Assembly (NCBI GenBank): GCA_028023455.1
Contig: JAQFVV010006451.1
Coordinates: forward strand, 1,165,501 to 1,229,500
DNA from: Epiperipatus broadwayi
Taxonomy: Eukaryota > Onychophora > Udeonychophora > Euonychophora > Peripatidae
Reading direction: 5' to 3'
DNA length: 64,000 nucleotides
Shown here: piece by piece, positions 23,938 to 35,232 of the stretch
Layout: each line of letters begins with the position of its first letter
Numbering within the stretch: position 1 is the first letter of the stretch
Position numbers and translations under genes: made by a program
The notes under the pieces: generated by a model
The model's database searches: none
The model's input: only the letters and a program-made list of their open reading frames with translations
What the model was told of the DNA's origin: nothing

Positions 23938-24330
23938 CTAAAACTCTTCTACTACTTCATCACCATGAGAACTTATTGGGGCATAACCCTGAATTATCTG
24001 CATTTGGTATCTGATATTAAGTTGTATAACTAATCTTGCCACTCTGTCCGAGACACCATCAATCTCCATAATGTTGTTTTTCCACTTTTTATTTATAATG
24101 AAACCTACTCCACTTGGACTTCTAGTGTTTCTGTCCTTGTAGTACAATACATGTACCACTTTTTAATCAATTGTCTCTTCACCTTTTCTTTTAACTTCAC
24201 AAAGTTCAATAATGTCCAATTCAATAGTAGACAGTTCTTCCAATTCTTGCTATCGTGCTTCACTTGATAGTGATCTACAGTCAAGGCCACCATATGACAA
24301 AGAAGCATCTTTGTGCAAGGTAAATTTGCC
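23938..24330 (-). pseudogene. RTE APE-type endonuclease N-terminal fragment
   Basis: Two overlapping minus frames give the beginning of an APE domain: a CRSLSSEA-like start near 24270, an ELDIIGL-like segment in a shifted frame, then GVGFIINKKW and IQGYAPISSHGDEVVEEF (23938-24159). The same start, YNCRSLSSEGRLQEF, is readable in the RTE 5' fragment at 30372-30895. The domain would nick target DNA; here it is broken by at least one frameshift. Confidence 0.72.
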
Positions 24331-24339
24331 CACCCCCAC

Positions 24340-25570
24340 CATTCTATGAAATAAAATAAAACTTTTTTCCAATGCTTTTGCAAGAAAAACTTGAAAATAT
24401 AGCTTTACCTATTTAACGTAATCGATAAATATCTTACATGTTTTATTTGTTTATTTTTATAAAATAAACACAGAGAATAACACACATGCTAAAATAAAAC
24501 ATATTAATTAGACTTGCCATTTCATCTTGATCAAAAATATTTCAATTAAAATCTTTTTAAATAAATCGGTTTTCATGTAAAATTAAAATAATAGTAATGA
24601 AAATATTGCACTGCTCCCCTCCTTTTCTCAGGCAGGCTCTGCTATTATATAAGGAATTATATAATATATAAGTTACTTACCTACTTATTAAAAATATTAT
24701 GAACATCCAGAATATGATTCTTTGGAAGCTCCATCCTTCATAGCAAAAAAAGAACTTAGCACCTGGCTTCATTATTCTTTCTTAATCAATCGCATATCAG
24801 TAATTCATTAAAAACAGTTTTGTTTGAAAACTCATTGAGAATCTCTCATGCATAAAGTCTTACTTATATTTCCTATTAACAAAATTATAAACCTTTAATA
24901 ATAACATATTTACACTAACACTACTATTTATTTTTTTATCAATGAAAAACTATAATTTATTATATATGTAGTCTGTTATTTCAAATTTTATTAGATTATT
25001 TATATTTTATTGAACCACCAAATTAGGTCAATTTAAATAACACAACTGATACAACTCCTACATCCCATTAATACCTTCTTGTTAAAAAGAAAGTTCTTCG
25101 TTTTCCAAATCCATTTGTCATATTTAAATCAGAATCTCACTGACAAAACTTGTTTATGTTTAATACATCTATGTTGTAAATTTCTAACTTCGAAACTGAA
25201 TATTAGAAAAAAAATAATGAGACTCAAATTATTTGCTAAATATAATTCAGAAACAAAGGGGTATTTTATTGAATCCATGAATAACTAACCATATTGTTTA
25301 AAAAAAATTGACAGGGCAGTAAACTATACATGTAAGCACACTGGCAGTTACCTTAGATTGTGGACTGTTATTCTATTGTTTGTGTTATAAGACTGTATAT
25401 ACATGAATGAATTGTAAGGTCTCATTATCTTTAACATTCATCATTATTTTGCAACCAATAAATTAATTAGGATATGATAAAGTCTCATGTATTTAGCTGA
25501 TCTTAGCAGGCTATAAAAAAGAAATGGTTAATCATGTGACATCAGACTATGGAATGCACATTCAGATTAC
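24340..25570. other. A+T-rich sequence with no assigned feature
   Basis: Nothing recognised. The 69-codon plus frame at 25079-25288 is lysine- and leucine-rich and matches no family I know. Confidence 0.4.
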
Positions 25571-25572
25571 CC

Positions 25573-25677
25573 TTGGGTGATTTTTATATGAACCATACAA
25601 TTTGACAGTTACAACATATATATATATTGGGTGATTTTTATATGAACCATACATTTTGACAGTTACAATATATATAT
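25573..25677 (+). repeat. Two tandem copies of a ~56-bp unit next to the satellite
   Basis: ttgggtgatttttatatgaa followed by a catac-a-tttgacagttaca segment and a TA tract occurs at 25573-25628 and again at 25629-25677. It directly abuts the first satellite unit. Confidence 0.75.
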
Positions 25678-25680
25678 ATA

Positions 25681-27868
25681 TGTCCACAGATGGCGTTCTA
25701 CCAAAAACACCGATCAAGCGTATATTTTGTTTACATAAACATCAGAGTAGTATTCACTATCTCTAACTATAATTCCACTTTCAGATCATGATTTCAAGCT
25801 ATTTGCTATCATCAGTGAAAGACAGGAATAAAGAAACTAGATCTAAACACAAACTCTGAGCGTTTATGAAACAATTTCTATTCAGCTTGCAAGCGTGAAT
25901 TTTTTAGACACATAATGTCTTCAAACTCAGCATAGCAAACCAGATAGCTATATGGGTCTGATCTCAGTTCAGCATCACCACATAGTAGAAGCCTCTGCAA
26001 TCTATATCATTGCAAGAAAGACCTCAAAGGTACATTTATGAAAAACAAAAATGCAAGTTAAAAAACTTGCTAATGCTTGTATTTATGTCCACAGATGGCG
26101 TTCTACCAAAAACACCGATCAAGCGTATGTTTTGTTTACATAAACGTCAGAGTAGTATTCACTATCTCTAACTATAATTCCACTTTCAGATCATGATTTC
26201 AAGCTATTTGCTATCATCAGTGAAAGACAGGAATAAAGAAACTAGATCTAAACACAAACTCTGAGCGTTTATGAAACAATTTCTATTCAGCTTGCAAGCG
26301 TGAATTTTTTAGACACATAATGTCTTCAAACTCAGCATAGCAAACCAGATAGCTATATGGGTCTGATCTCAGTTCAGCATCACCACATAGTAGAAGCCTC
26401 TGCAATCTATATCATTGCAAGAAAGACCTCAAAGGTACATTTATGAAAAACAAAAATGCAAGTTAAAAAACTTGCTAATGCTTGTATTTATGTCCACAGA
26501 TGGCGTTCTACCAAAAACACCGATCAAGCGTATGTTTTGTTTACATAAACGTCAGAGTAGTATTCACTATCTCTAACTATAATTCCACTTTCAGATCATG
26601 ATTTCAAGCTATTTGCTATCATCAGTGAAAGACAGGAATAAAGAAACTAGATCTAAACACAAACTCTGAGCGTTTATGAAACAATTTCTATTCAGCTTGC
26701 AAGCGTGAATTTTTTAGACACATAATGTCTTCAAACTCAGCATAGCAAACCAGATAGCTATATGGGTCTGATCTCAGTTCAGCATCACCACATAGTAGAA
26801 GCCTCTGCAATCTATATCATTGCAAGAAAGACCTCAAAGGTACATTTATGAAAAACAAAAATGCAAGTTAAAAACTTGCTAACGCTTGTATTTATGTCCA
26901 CAGATGGCGTTCTACCAAAAACACCGATCAAGCGTATGTTTTGTTTACATAAACGTCAGAGTAGTATTCACTATCTCTAACTATAATTCCACTTTCAGAT
27001 CATGATTTCAAGCTATTTGCTATCATCAGTGAAAGACAGGAATAAAGAAACTAGATCTAAACACAAACTCTGAGCGTTTATGAAACAATTTCTATTCAGC
27101 TTGCAAGCGTGAATTTTTTAGACACATAATGTCTTCAAACTCAGCATAGCAAACCAGATAGCTATATGGGTCTGATCTCAGTTCAGCATCACCACATAGT
27201 AGAACCTCTGCAATCTATATCATTGCAAGAAAGACCTCAAAGGTACATTTATGAAAAACAAAAATGCAAGTTAAAAACTTCTAACACTTGTATTTATGTC
27301 CACAGATGGTGTTCTACCAAAACACCGATCAGCGTATGTTTTGTTTACATAAACGTCAGAGTAGTATTCACTATCTCTAACTATAATTCCACTTTCAGAT
27401 CATGATTTCAAGCTATTTGCTATCATCAGTGAAAGACAGGAATAAAGAAACTAGATCTAAACACAAACTCTGAGCGTTTATGAAACAATTTCTATTCAGC
27501 TTGCAAGCGTGAATTTTTTAGACATGTAATGTCTTCAAACTCAGCATAGCAAACCAGATAGCTATATGGGTCTGATCTCAGTTCAGCATCACCACATAGT
27601 AGAAGCCTCTGCAATCTATATCATTGCAAGAAAGACCTCAAAGGTACATTTATGAAAAACAAAAATGCAAGTTAAAAAACTTGCTAACGCTTGTATTTAT
27701 GTCCACAGATGGCGTTCTACCAAAAACACCGATCAAGCGTATGTTTTGTTTACATAAACGTCAGAGTAGTATTCACTATCTCTAACTATAATTCCACTTT
27801 CAGATCATGATTTCAAGCTATTTGCTATCATCAGTGAAAGACAGGAATAAAGAAACTAGATCTAAACA
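25681..27868 (-). repeat. 404-bp tandem satellite, 5 full units plus a 169-bp partial, with a hammerhead motif per unit
   Basis: Units begin tgtccacagatggcgttcta at 25681, 26086, 26491, 26895, 27297 and 27700 (periods 405, 405, 404, 402, 403). They differ only by scattered single-base changes and small indels, so the array is young. Each unit, including the partial one, carries a hammerhead-like motif on the minus strand. The array ends inside a unit at about 27868. No protein is encoded; the 79-codon frame at 27166-27405 follows from the repeat. Unit length, tandem layout and ribozyme match published metazoan retrozymes; that identity is an inference. Confidence 0.9.
25778..25821 (-). ncRNA. 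Hammerhead-ribozyme-like motif in satellite unit 1
   Basis: Minus-strand order from 25821: CUUUCA (helix I), CUGAUGA (25815-25809), U, AGC, loop AAAUA, GCU, U (25808-25796), GAAA (25795-25792), then UCAUGAU (25791-25785), a cleavable C at 25784, and UGAAAG (25783-25778). Helix I is 6 bp and perfect. A15.1 with the next seven bases forms the palindrome AUCAUGAU, which suits a two-molecule or tandem helix III. Cleavage would fall between 25784 and 25783. The pair closing helix II is U-U, not the usual G-C. Equivalent motifs lie about 405 bp apart in the other units. Confidence 0.65.
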
Positions 27869-27869
27869 A

Positions 27870-28715
27870 AAGATATTTACACAAACTTTCTAGATACATG
27901 ACTTCAAAGCAGAATATGTCCAAAAGGTACTAATAAGTTTAGTCATATCACTTTCAAATGGAAGGAAAAAGTAATTCAATTTAACTGTTGTAGACTAAAA
28001 CATTCTTCATTAACATACAAAGTTGTTGAACAAATTTTAAGCTTACTTAATCACATTTTTATGGAGGTGTTTATAAATGTAGATTTCAAATTGATCTGAT
28101 TATGTTATAATAATTAAAAATTTGAAAGATCAAGTAATGTTTGAGCAACAGAAATAGTAAGTTGAACTTTTATACAGGAACGTTTAAGTCACTACTCTAT
28201 CACCCTATTATTGCATTAAACCACACAGTGTGTACCTGAAAATTTGGTAGTAAAGTAAATGTGATTTAGAATTAATGAAGCATGTTATGTAGGAAATATT
28301 TAATACTATTATTGGAAAACTAAATTACTTCTTTTCATTCTTTTTAAAAGCTTTATATTTTTATTGTCAAATAGAAATGGGGACATTGATTTTCAAATGC
28401 TGATTAAATTATAAATATGACAGCAAGAAGGACTTGAAGCCTTCAATATCATTAATTATTTGTTTAATATCAATAAATAAAATCTGACTCTTAAATTGTT
28501 GAACTTAGTGACTTGCTTATAGGCAAGTGCTACCCATCAATTATCTGCTTTGCTCTAACTTTTAAATCCTCAAAGCTGTTTTTTTTAAAAACTCAGACAA
28601 CAACTTTCTATTTTTAAAATAATCTGTACATTTTTTCCTCAAAATAATTATTTCTTTATATAAAATAATTTAATATATAAAGCACACAGTTCTTCTTTTC
28701 AAAATAGTTCATAAA
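27870..28715. other. A+T-rich sequence with no assigned feature
   Basis: Nothing recognised beyond the satellite edge. Confidence 0.4.
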
Positions 28716-28720
28716 TATTC

Positions 28721-29012
28721 AATATAGAAATAAAACAAACTAACTCCTTCTTTTCAAAACTTGTTCTTTATATGACTATAATCACGAAAAAAAAAATAAG
28801 GTAAATTTTTGGTTATGAATATATTTTGTAATTTTTTTTTGTTTTGTTTTGGAATATGTGTTATTTGTTATATATATTATTTTATTTTAGTGTGCCTTGA
28901 AAAAGACTATATAAAATAGTTGAAACGTTGGATTTTTTTTACTTATTTATGATTATAGTCATATAAAGAACAAGTTTTGAAAAGAAGGAGTTAGTTTGTT
29001 TTATTTCTATAT
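28721..29012 (+). mobile_element. PLE terminal foldback
   Basis: Inverted arms 28721-28784 and 28951-29012 (aaacttgttctttatatgac and complement) enclose a PLE-type terminal hairpin at 28896-28930. No coding sequence. It repeats the architecture of the other PLE end pairs in the window. Confidence 0.7.
28896..28930 (+). ncRNA. PLE terminal hairpin, hammerhead-like
   Basis: CTTGAAAAA, stem GACTAT (28905-28910), loop ATAAA, stem ATAGTT (28916-28921), then GAAACGTTGG. The stem differs in sequence from the PLE-A (GAGGGG) and PLE-C (GATTAC) stems but still pairs. The first core base is T or C shifted, so the hammerhead core is degraded. Confidence 0.4.
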
Positions 29013-29330
29013 TCTTTATATAACATAGAAGACAGTCAATTAATTTTTTTTATAATTTTTTCAATAAATCTTGGTTTCATTTATTTGTTTTCACACTTCT
29101 TATTAGTTTTATTCTATCAGTTTATCTTTTCTCATCATCAAAATTCATACTTTTATAAATATTTAACGTTGGCTTCTTTTAATTGCCCATATTTCAAACC
29201 TATTTTAATGTGATATAGAATAATTCTCAACTATTATCATTGCAATATTGACATTTTTTATTAATATTTCCATCAACAATTAAACAAACTTCATGGTAAA
29301 GGTAGATTACTTATTAATACATGGTGTATA

Positions 29331-29769
29331 TGAGCACAGACTTTCACACGACCTATCACTCTCTACACTATCTCATACCAATGATACACTTGAACACATA
29401 TATGTTGAAAAAATAAATAATCACCAACATATGTATTTCATGCTAAACCAGCAATCATAAGTTGGTCCAGATTACCATCTCTACACATATATGCCATAAG
29501 TGCTCAGATATATATTAAGATAGCCAATACTCATACTTTAATGGACAGGTTTCAATCTACTCCACACTCCAACTGTTCAACCGTCCATCCAATTGAAAAT
29601 CTGATGATGGAATGCTCAAAGGCCACCCTAAGGCTGAGATTCTTGTCACACCCATGTTGACCTAGGGTCAATATGACCGCTCATACACAGGACATATGTG
29701 TTCAAGTGTATCAGTGGTATGAGATAGTGTGGAGAGTGGTGGGTCATGGGAAAGTCTGTGCTCATATAC
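29331..29769 (-). mobile_element. FB2 foldback, copy 2
   Basis: Arms of about 75 bp (29331-29406 and 29694-29769) with ctctacactatctcatacca and its complement. The left side holds the FB2 hammerhead-like core (29423-29466). A central block with gaaaatctgatgatggaatg is shared with 40690-41330. No target-site duplication is obvious. Confidence 0.75.
29423..29466 (-). ncRNA. Hammerhead-ribozyme-like motif (FB2 copy 2)
   Basis: Minus-strand order: ACCAA (29466-29462), CUUAUGA (29461-29455; G5 changed to U), a helix II of UUGCU/AGCAU with loop GGUUU, an intact GAAA, UACAUAU, G at the cleavage position (normally not G), and UUGGU completing a 5-bp helix I. Two core changes suggest decay of a once canonical motif. 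Confidence 0.5.
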
Positions 29770-30259
29770 CCTATATATTACATATATAAATACAAGTATA
29801 TAATAAGCCTATGTGTGAGTTATTACTCATTAATCCAAAAATCTATGCTTAAAATTAAGCCCAGATTTGAAAAATTTTCAAAAAATGCACATCACACAAA
29901 AGCAAACCTACAACTGTAGCAGTACAATGAAAATATTTAAAAATTAAATGTAAATTATAAATTAGGAATATTTTATTAACAAATATCTTTAAAAAGTTAA
30001 TTTAGTTTAAAATAAATACATTTAATTCATTATTTATATATGCTAGGTTACAAAGAAATTTCACATTGACAAATGTGTAAATTTGAGTGGCATTTTTGTA
30101 AATCATAAAAATAGCAGTGAAAGAAAAAAAAATTAAACCTATTTATAAATATATATAATTAACTTTAAAAAGTCTAAGCATGCTACATATTTACATTCTA
30201 TTTGATTTCTTATACTACTAAGAGATTAAAAATTCATAATAAAAGCTGTTGAAGTTAGG

Positions 30260-30371
30260 ATATATAAGAGTTCTGAGAAAGATTACTTGGGCAATCAAAA
30301 CTGTAAACTGTTAAAGAGGGTGGTAAATAAAGCATTGTGTAACAGTAATAAAGTGCATGGATAGTTTAGTA
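30260..30371 (+). mobile_element. PLE terminal fragment, left of a direct pair
   Basis: TTCTGAGAAA, then GATTAC, TTGG, GCAATC and AAAACTG (from about 30271), followed by ataaagcattgtgtaacagt. The second copy at 31100-31200 has the same order. The stem has one mismatch (A-C). These look like pseudo-LTR ends. Confidence 0.55.
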
Positions 30372-30895
30372 TTGACAGTTCTTCTTTAAATTCTTGCAAT
30401 CTTCCTTCACTTGAAAGTGATCTGCAGTTGTAAGTACCTAAATAAAAAGTTGTCAACAAATGGCAGCCTGGGTCCACAATCAGGGGATTCTTAGCACCCT
30501 CGCCTTTGGCCAACAACCGCTGCCTTGGTTGGTGACTTTACAGCCTCCTGGGAATAAGGGCCATGCTTTATTTTTGTCTGTCATAATTGTATATATGTAT
30601 TGGAAAAATATTTATCATTTACACAAACATTCATTCTGCCTTATCAGGCACTGAAAAGAAAGACCATGGTGTTTCTTGATCTTAAACTTAGAGGTAAAAG
30701 CCAATAAACTCACCACGCTGGCTAATGCGTGTTGGTGAGCAGCCCATCCATGTTCGTATACTATATGAATAATCACATAGTAATAACAGCTGCAACGACA
30801 AGAACGTATGGAGTGGACATTAGGAATTTGCCCTGCTCGCTTCCTTTAAGGCCTCCAAGAGGAATCAAAGCGGCTCCTTTCAGTTAATATATGAT
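30372..30895 (-). mobile_element. RTE LINE 5' end fragment
   Basis: The minus strand begins at about 30895 with a G+C-richer 5' UTR containing gggctgctcaccaacacgca and ccagcgtggtgag, then leads into the start of an APE-type endonuclease, YLGTYNCRSLSSEGRLQEF (about 30380-30440). This is the same protein start as in the RTE at 21424-24330. Only the first part of the element is present. PLE terminal sequence lies to its left (30260-30371) and, after about 200 bp, to its right. Confidence 0.7.
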
Positions 30896-31099
30896 TAAAG
30901 GAAGTATTAATTGATAAATATAGAATATGAAAAGAGTAAAATGTATAATATTTAGAAGGTAATAATTATATAGAAAGGTATATAAAGAAATATGTGGGTA
31001 TATAAATAATGATTATGGAATAGTATATATATAGAATGTAAAATTATATGTTCATGTATATTTATATTTGTATTCATTTATTTGTGTTGTGTTTGTTAT

Positions 31100-31200
31100 A
31101 GATCTGAAGAAGATTGCTAGGGTAATCAAAATTGACAGGAAGTTGGAATAAAAGCATTGTAAAACAGTAATAAAGAGCATAGATGATTTAACATTCTAAA
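31100..31200 (+). mobile_element. PLE terminal fragment, right of a direct pair
   Basis: CTGAAGAA (31104-31111), stem GATTGC (31112-31117), loop TAGG, stem GTAATC (31122-31127), AAAATTG, then aaagcattgtaaaacagtaa. It pairs with one G-T wobble and matches the copy at 30260-30371. Confidence 0.55.
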
Positions 31201-31374
31201 TAAATGAATTAATAATCAATTGGCTTATTGTTTGGACGTTTATAAAAAATTCAAACACTGGAGAGGGAAGAACTGGACCAGAAGCTGGGTACCCAGTATA
31301 TCACCTGCTATTGCACTAAACTACACAGAGCAATTTATCCACTGATTTTAAAAATAAAAAAAACAGATCATATT

Positions 31375-31516
31375 TACTATATATACTTTTTTTTTTTTTT
31401 CATATGTCATAGCATCGGCCGGGACGCGAACCCACAACCGTCTGCAACCAACTACTTGCTTGCATGGCGGCTGCGATACCTCTCGGCTAACAACGCAAGA
31501 CTACTATATATACTTT
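31375..31516 (-). mobile_element. tRNA-derived short SINE (copy 3) with 15-bp target-site duplication
   Basis: The insert (31390-31501, minus) has a poly-T (A-tail) at its left, then complement of the ATGCTATGACATATG tail, the B-box complement gggacgcgaaccc and the A-box side. It is flanked by tactatatatacttt at 31375-31389 and 31502-31516, both perfect. It shares an extra internal block (ctgcaaccaactacttgctt) with copy 4, so the two form a subfamily. Confidence 0.85.
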
Positions 31517-31544
31517 AACTCCAAGAAACTCAAATAGATAAAAT

Positions 31545-31665
31545 ACTTTTTTTTTTCATATGTCATAGCATCGGCCGGGAGGCGTACCCACAACCGTCTG
31601 CAACCAACTACTTGCTTGCAAGGCGGCTACGATGACTTCTCGACTAACAACGCTTAACTACTTTT
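31545..31665 (-). mobile_element. tRNA-derived short SINE (copy 4)
   Basis: This copy starts only about 30 bp from copy 3, in the same orientation, and has the same internal block. T-rich flanks (acttttttt on both sides) are a probable but imprecise target-site duplication. It is diverged from copy 3 at several positions, so it is a separate insertion rather than a fresh tandem copy. Confidence 0.75.
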
Positions 31666-31669
31666 TTAA

Positions 31670-34010
31670 AAAAAAAAATGAAAAAATATATCTTTTTTTT
31701 CTTCAGCTAAATAAAAAATATAACGACCATAAAACGCAATAAAAAACCTGCAATTAAAAAAAAACTAAGCTGCTCTTTAGAAAGAAAAGTTTACTGCAGA
31801 AATAGTTAAACTATAAAATGTGTTGATTTTATATAACAATCTATAGGACTAACATGTTTGTAGAAGTGTTGTTATAGCCATTTCAAAACTTATCTTTGAT
31901 TTTTTGTTCTTTTTTGACACCACAATGTGATAAGATTTTTAAAATAATTAAAGATTAGTTTTTATGTCAGATAATACTTATTTATCTTTATTTTGAAAAA
32001 CCCTTTTGTGTACAGACTGTCAGTAGCAAACCAACTCTCGCATTATCACAATATTAACACTTCTTCTTTATTACAAGCAATATTGTTAATATTACCTATA
32101 TAGAGATGCGGCTCTTAATATTTAAAACACACTTCCATATCTACATATTTATTTTATTTTTTCTTTTACTATCTTTTATTTTTGATGAAAAGTTTACGTA
32201 TGAATTTTTAATTAAACTGCATAAAAGCAAATTTAATTTCCTTTTATTTATTTTTTTATTTTTTAACAATGATTTGTAATTCTTTTAAGAATAATTTGTA
32301 ATATATATTATTTTATTTTTAGCTTTTGATATTCTCGCTGAGATTGTAATATGAATAAATATTAATTAAATCACATCTGCGTCTTCTCCTTTGATAATAA
32401 ATAAATACTTTGATATTAACTATTTTTATAAGGTTTTCTCTTTTATTCTAATTGTTGATTTTTATATCATCTCTCGTCCTTTATTCTAATAAAGTAACCT
32501 TCACAATAATTCACTATATATATATAATATAATTCTTTGGTGTATTATTATTATTATTATTTTGTTTTGTTCTCATTTATCGTATTACATCTATCAAATG
32601 AAAAAATAAAAGAATGATATTAATCTTTCAATCTCCAATATTAAGCAACGGATATATTTTCTTATTTTGAAGTTACCCGTTTACAAACCCGTGTAAAGAT
32701 AAACATACTTCGCCATCTAGTGATAAAAAGAATAGTTTTTCAATGATTGAAATATGAAATTTATATATACGGAGTCAGTGACGGATAATTTTTAAAATTA
32801 AAAGAATTGATTTATTTTATGTTTCGTAATAAAATAGAAATTTCGAGATATATATAGCAGTATTCCACAATCCTAGATTTAAATCTGGGTTCTGTAAGAG
32901 GTTAAACTGCTTATATATTCTAGTCCAGGCTTAGGACTTTTTTTTAACGTATCTCTATTATAGCTAACTCATTCTAATATTGGTTGACAAATAAATATCT
33001 AGCTATTATTCTCCAGAATATAAAACAATGGTCGAAAATTTTGCAAATACTCCCCTCTACCACTCAGCATTTGGAAAAATCGGTGGATAGTACCTTCTTT
33101 TATATAACTTCTCTACATATGACTGGTTATTGAGCTTTTTCTCTGCATGGGTTATTTAAAGGATGTCTTGTGCGAGAGTGAGCACAGTATGAATATTCAA
33201 ATATTTTCACAGGTAAAAATAGTTGAATGTTTGAGTTTTTTCAATGTAATTTACGATTGAAAACTCTTGTGACTAGACTGGACTTATATCCTTTTAAAAA
33301 GATTTTGTTGGTATGGTCTGTTTCTCTTCGGTGTATGTGCTTAAATTGCATACAAAATTAATGAATGAATTAGGGCAGGTTTAGTAAGTCATAACAGTCT
33401 ATAGTCTCCTTATACTTAGTTAAACTTTATTCAACTAGTTAAAAATGATTGAATATTAGAAATTAAAATAAGAACTTCCATTTTTACAAAAAATTATTAA
33501 ATAAGGGGAGAGCAAATTAATTAGTAAGTGACGATGCTGATTGAAAAACATTCTTGAGATATTTTAATTACTCCAATGCAGGAGGTCCTACAGAAGAATA
33601 GTTTAAAGACACCTGGTGAAGAAGCCACCAAGAATAATTAAGCAAATATTGGGAATGAGGAGAGATTGTCTTTATATTGAAGTTAACTTCACTGAAGATA
33701 ATATTGAGGATATAGGACTCTAAACAGGTCTAGCTCATCTACATTTAAATTTTAATATGCTTAAGAGCTAAATTAGTAAAAAAAAACATTAGATGCTGTT
33801 AGTTAAAATAGACCTTTTTAAATATATTTTTTTGCAATGCAATAATTTATTCTTGACTTGAGGAACCTTAAACTTTTGACTGATCATCAGTTTCTTCAGA
33901 GCTATAATATATAAATATGAACACAGCCATATTTAATCTAAACTATATATAACTAAATATAATTCTTGTTTTTTTCTTCACCTTTGAGTGGTAAGTTTTA
34001 AATTGCGCTT
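31670..34010. other. A+T-rich sequence with no assigned feature
   Basis: Nothing recognised on either strand over this span; only simple TA and TTA tracts (for example 32516-32560). Confidence 0.4.
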
Positions 34011-34011
34011 T

Positions 34012-34565
34012 TCACAAAAAAAGTGAAGCGTAGTATTATTAGAAAAAAATTATAAGGTTTAGCGCTTTAGAAGCACTTAGGTCTCCAATATTCATAGCCT
34101 ATCTTGGGAGTGTCAGCTTACATTGAGATTTCAAGCAAAGCTTAGCAGTAATTTATGCAAAATTTATTCAAAGTTTTCTTTCATAAAGACTATTTTTTGG
34201 AGATTGCAAAGCACGATTCTTTTCAGTTTATTGCACAGTTATCATTTACAATAAAACATGCATCTTTTGTCTTTTGTTTCATATCATTTCATTCAATGCA
34301 CAGCCCTCTTTCCATAGTGGATTCGAACACATGGCCTGTTGTTTTTTGGTGCTCAAAGAATATGGATTTGTTTTCAGTATTGTTTAGAGCTCTTTATAAA
34401 AGAAAACTTTGAATAAATTTTGCATAAATTACTGCTAAACTTTGCTTAAAATCTCAATGTAAGCTGACATTCCCAAGACAGGCTATGAATATGGAGACCT
34501 AAGTGCTCCGAAAGTGCTAAGCCTTATAGTTCTTTTCTAATAACACTAAGCTTCACTTGTGCAGC
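34012..34565. mobile_element. PLE-derived foldback with an endonuclease scrap inside
   Basis: Arms of about 165 bp (34015-34180 and 34395-34560) share aaaatttattcaaagttttc and cataaattactgct-aa blocks. Between them the minus strand reads a PLE-like endonuclease tail with the block FFEHQKTTGHVFE (about 34310-34350). Hammerhead-like ends sit on both arms, with the better one at 34480-34530. The 85-codon plus frame over the same span is a shadow. Confidence 0.62.
34482..34525 (+). ncRNA. Degraded hammerhead-like motif in PLE foldback
   Basis: AGGCU (helix I), AUGAAUA in place of CUGANGA, U, helix II GGAG/CUCC around loop ACCUAAGUG, GAAA, GUGCU, cleavable A, AGCCU. Helix I (AGGCU with AGCCU) pairs over 5 bp. 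Two core bases are changed, so it should be inactive. Confidence 0.4.
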
Positions 34566-35232
34566 CATATGATGTATTTTGTGGATTCATCTGTGTATAA
34601 AAATTGAACACAGATAAACCTGCAAAGAATATCATTTATATCTGTAACCAATGAAAATCTTCATATCAATATATATATATATACGCTATACAATAAATTA
34701 TTCATAAACTTCAGGAGTCAATAATGATTTATCTTTTTTTTTTTCTGTATTATATTTTTTACACAGCAATTGTAAATACTATAAGAATTTTAAAATATTA
34801 CTAAATTATTAAAATTTTATGACTAATTCTGTTAATGTTTTTGATTTACATTGAAGTTTATAAATAATTTATTGTATGAGATATATATAAATTCTCTCTC
34901 ACTGTTTATATATATATATATTGTAACGCAATAATTAAATAGTGATAACTACTCTTTTTTCTCTGGAAATAAATTATCAGCAAGCTTAAATTGGGTCAAT
35001 CCAAAAACTGTAACATAATAAATAAATAATGTAAAGTGAAATCTATGGCATGGAAATGAAGTGTGTCATCAAGATCATATATGCTCCAAACTATAAACAT
35101 TTATAATTTGATGATGATGATGATGATGAGCACTATGCTATCTAGATATTTTGTGTACAATAAGGTGGAATCCACTTACTAATCCTGTTACAGTGGCCAT
35201 ACGGCCTATAATCAATGTGCATGATATAAACG

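Larger units (their letters stand above)
21424..24330 (-). mobile_element. RTE-type LINE, near full length, decayed
   Basis: On the minus strand the element runs from an APE-type endonuclease (about 23400-24330) through RT (about 21900-23000) to a 3' end at about 21424 formed of GATGAT-type short repeats, as RTE elements have. RT blocks include GFVDYEKTFD, VRQGDSIS and FADDVVVFANN in the 136-codon frame 22077-22487. The endonuclease keeps GVGFIINKKW and an IQGYAP block in 23938-24159. Many stops and frameshifts separate the blocks, and there is an internal duplication at about 23401-23680. The length of about 2.9 kb suits RTE (about 3.2 kb). Confidence 0.85.

Noticed and set aside
25681-27868. 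CRISPR-like array
   Set aside because: Units are ~404 bp with no short-repeat and variable-spacer pattern; this is a satellite in eukaryotic DNA.
33880-33905. ctgatcatcag as a ribozyme core
   Set aside because: It is a short palindrome without GAAA or helix partners.
34155-34412. 85-codon plus frame
   Set aside because: It is antisense to the PLE endonuclease relic inside a foldback.
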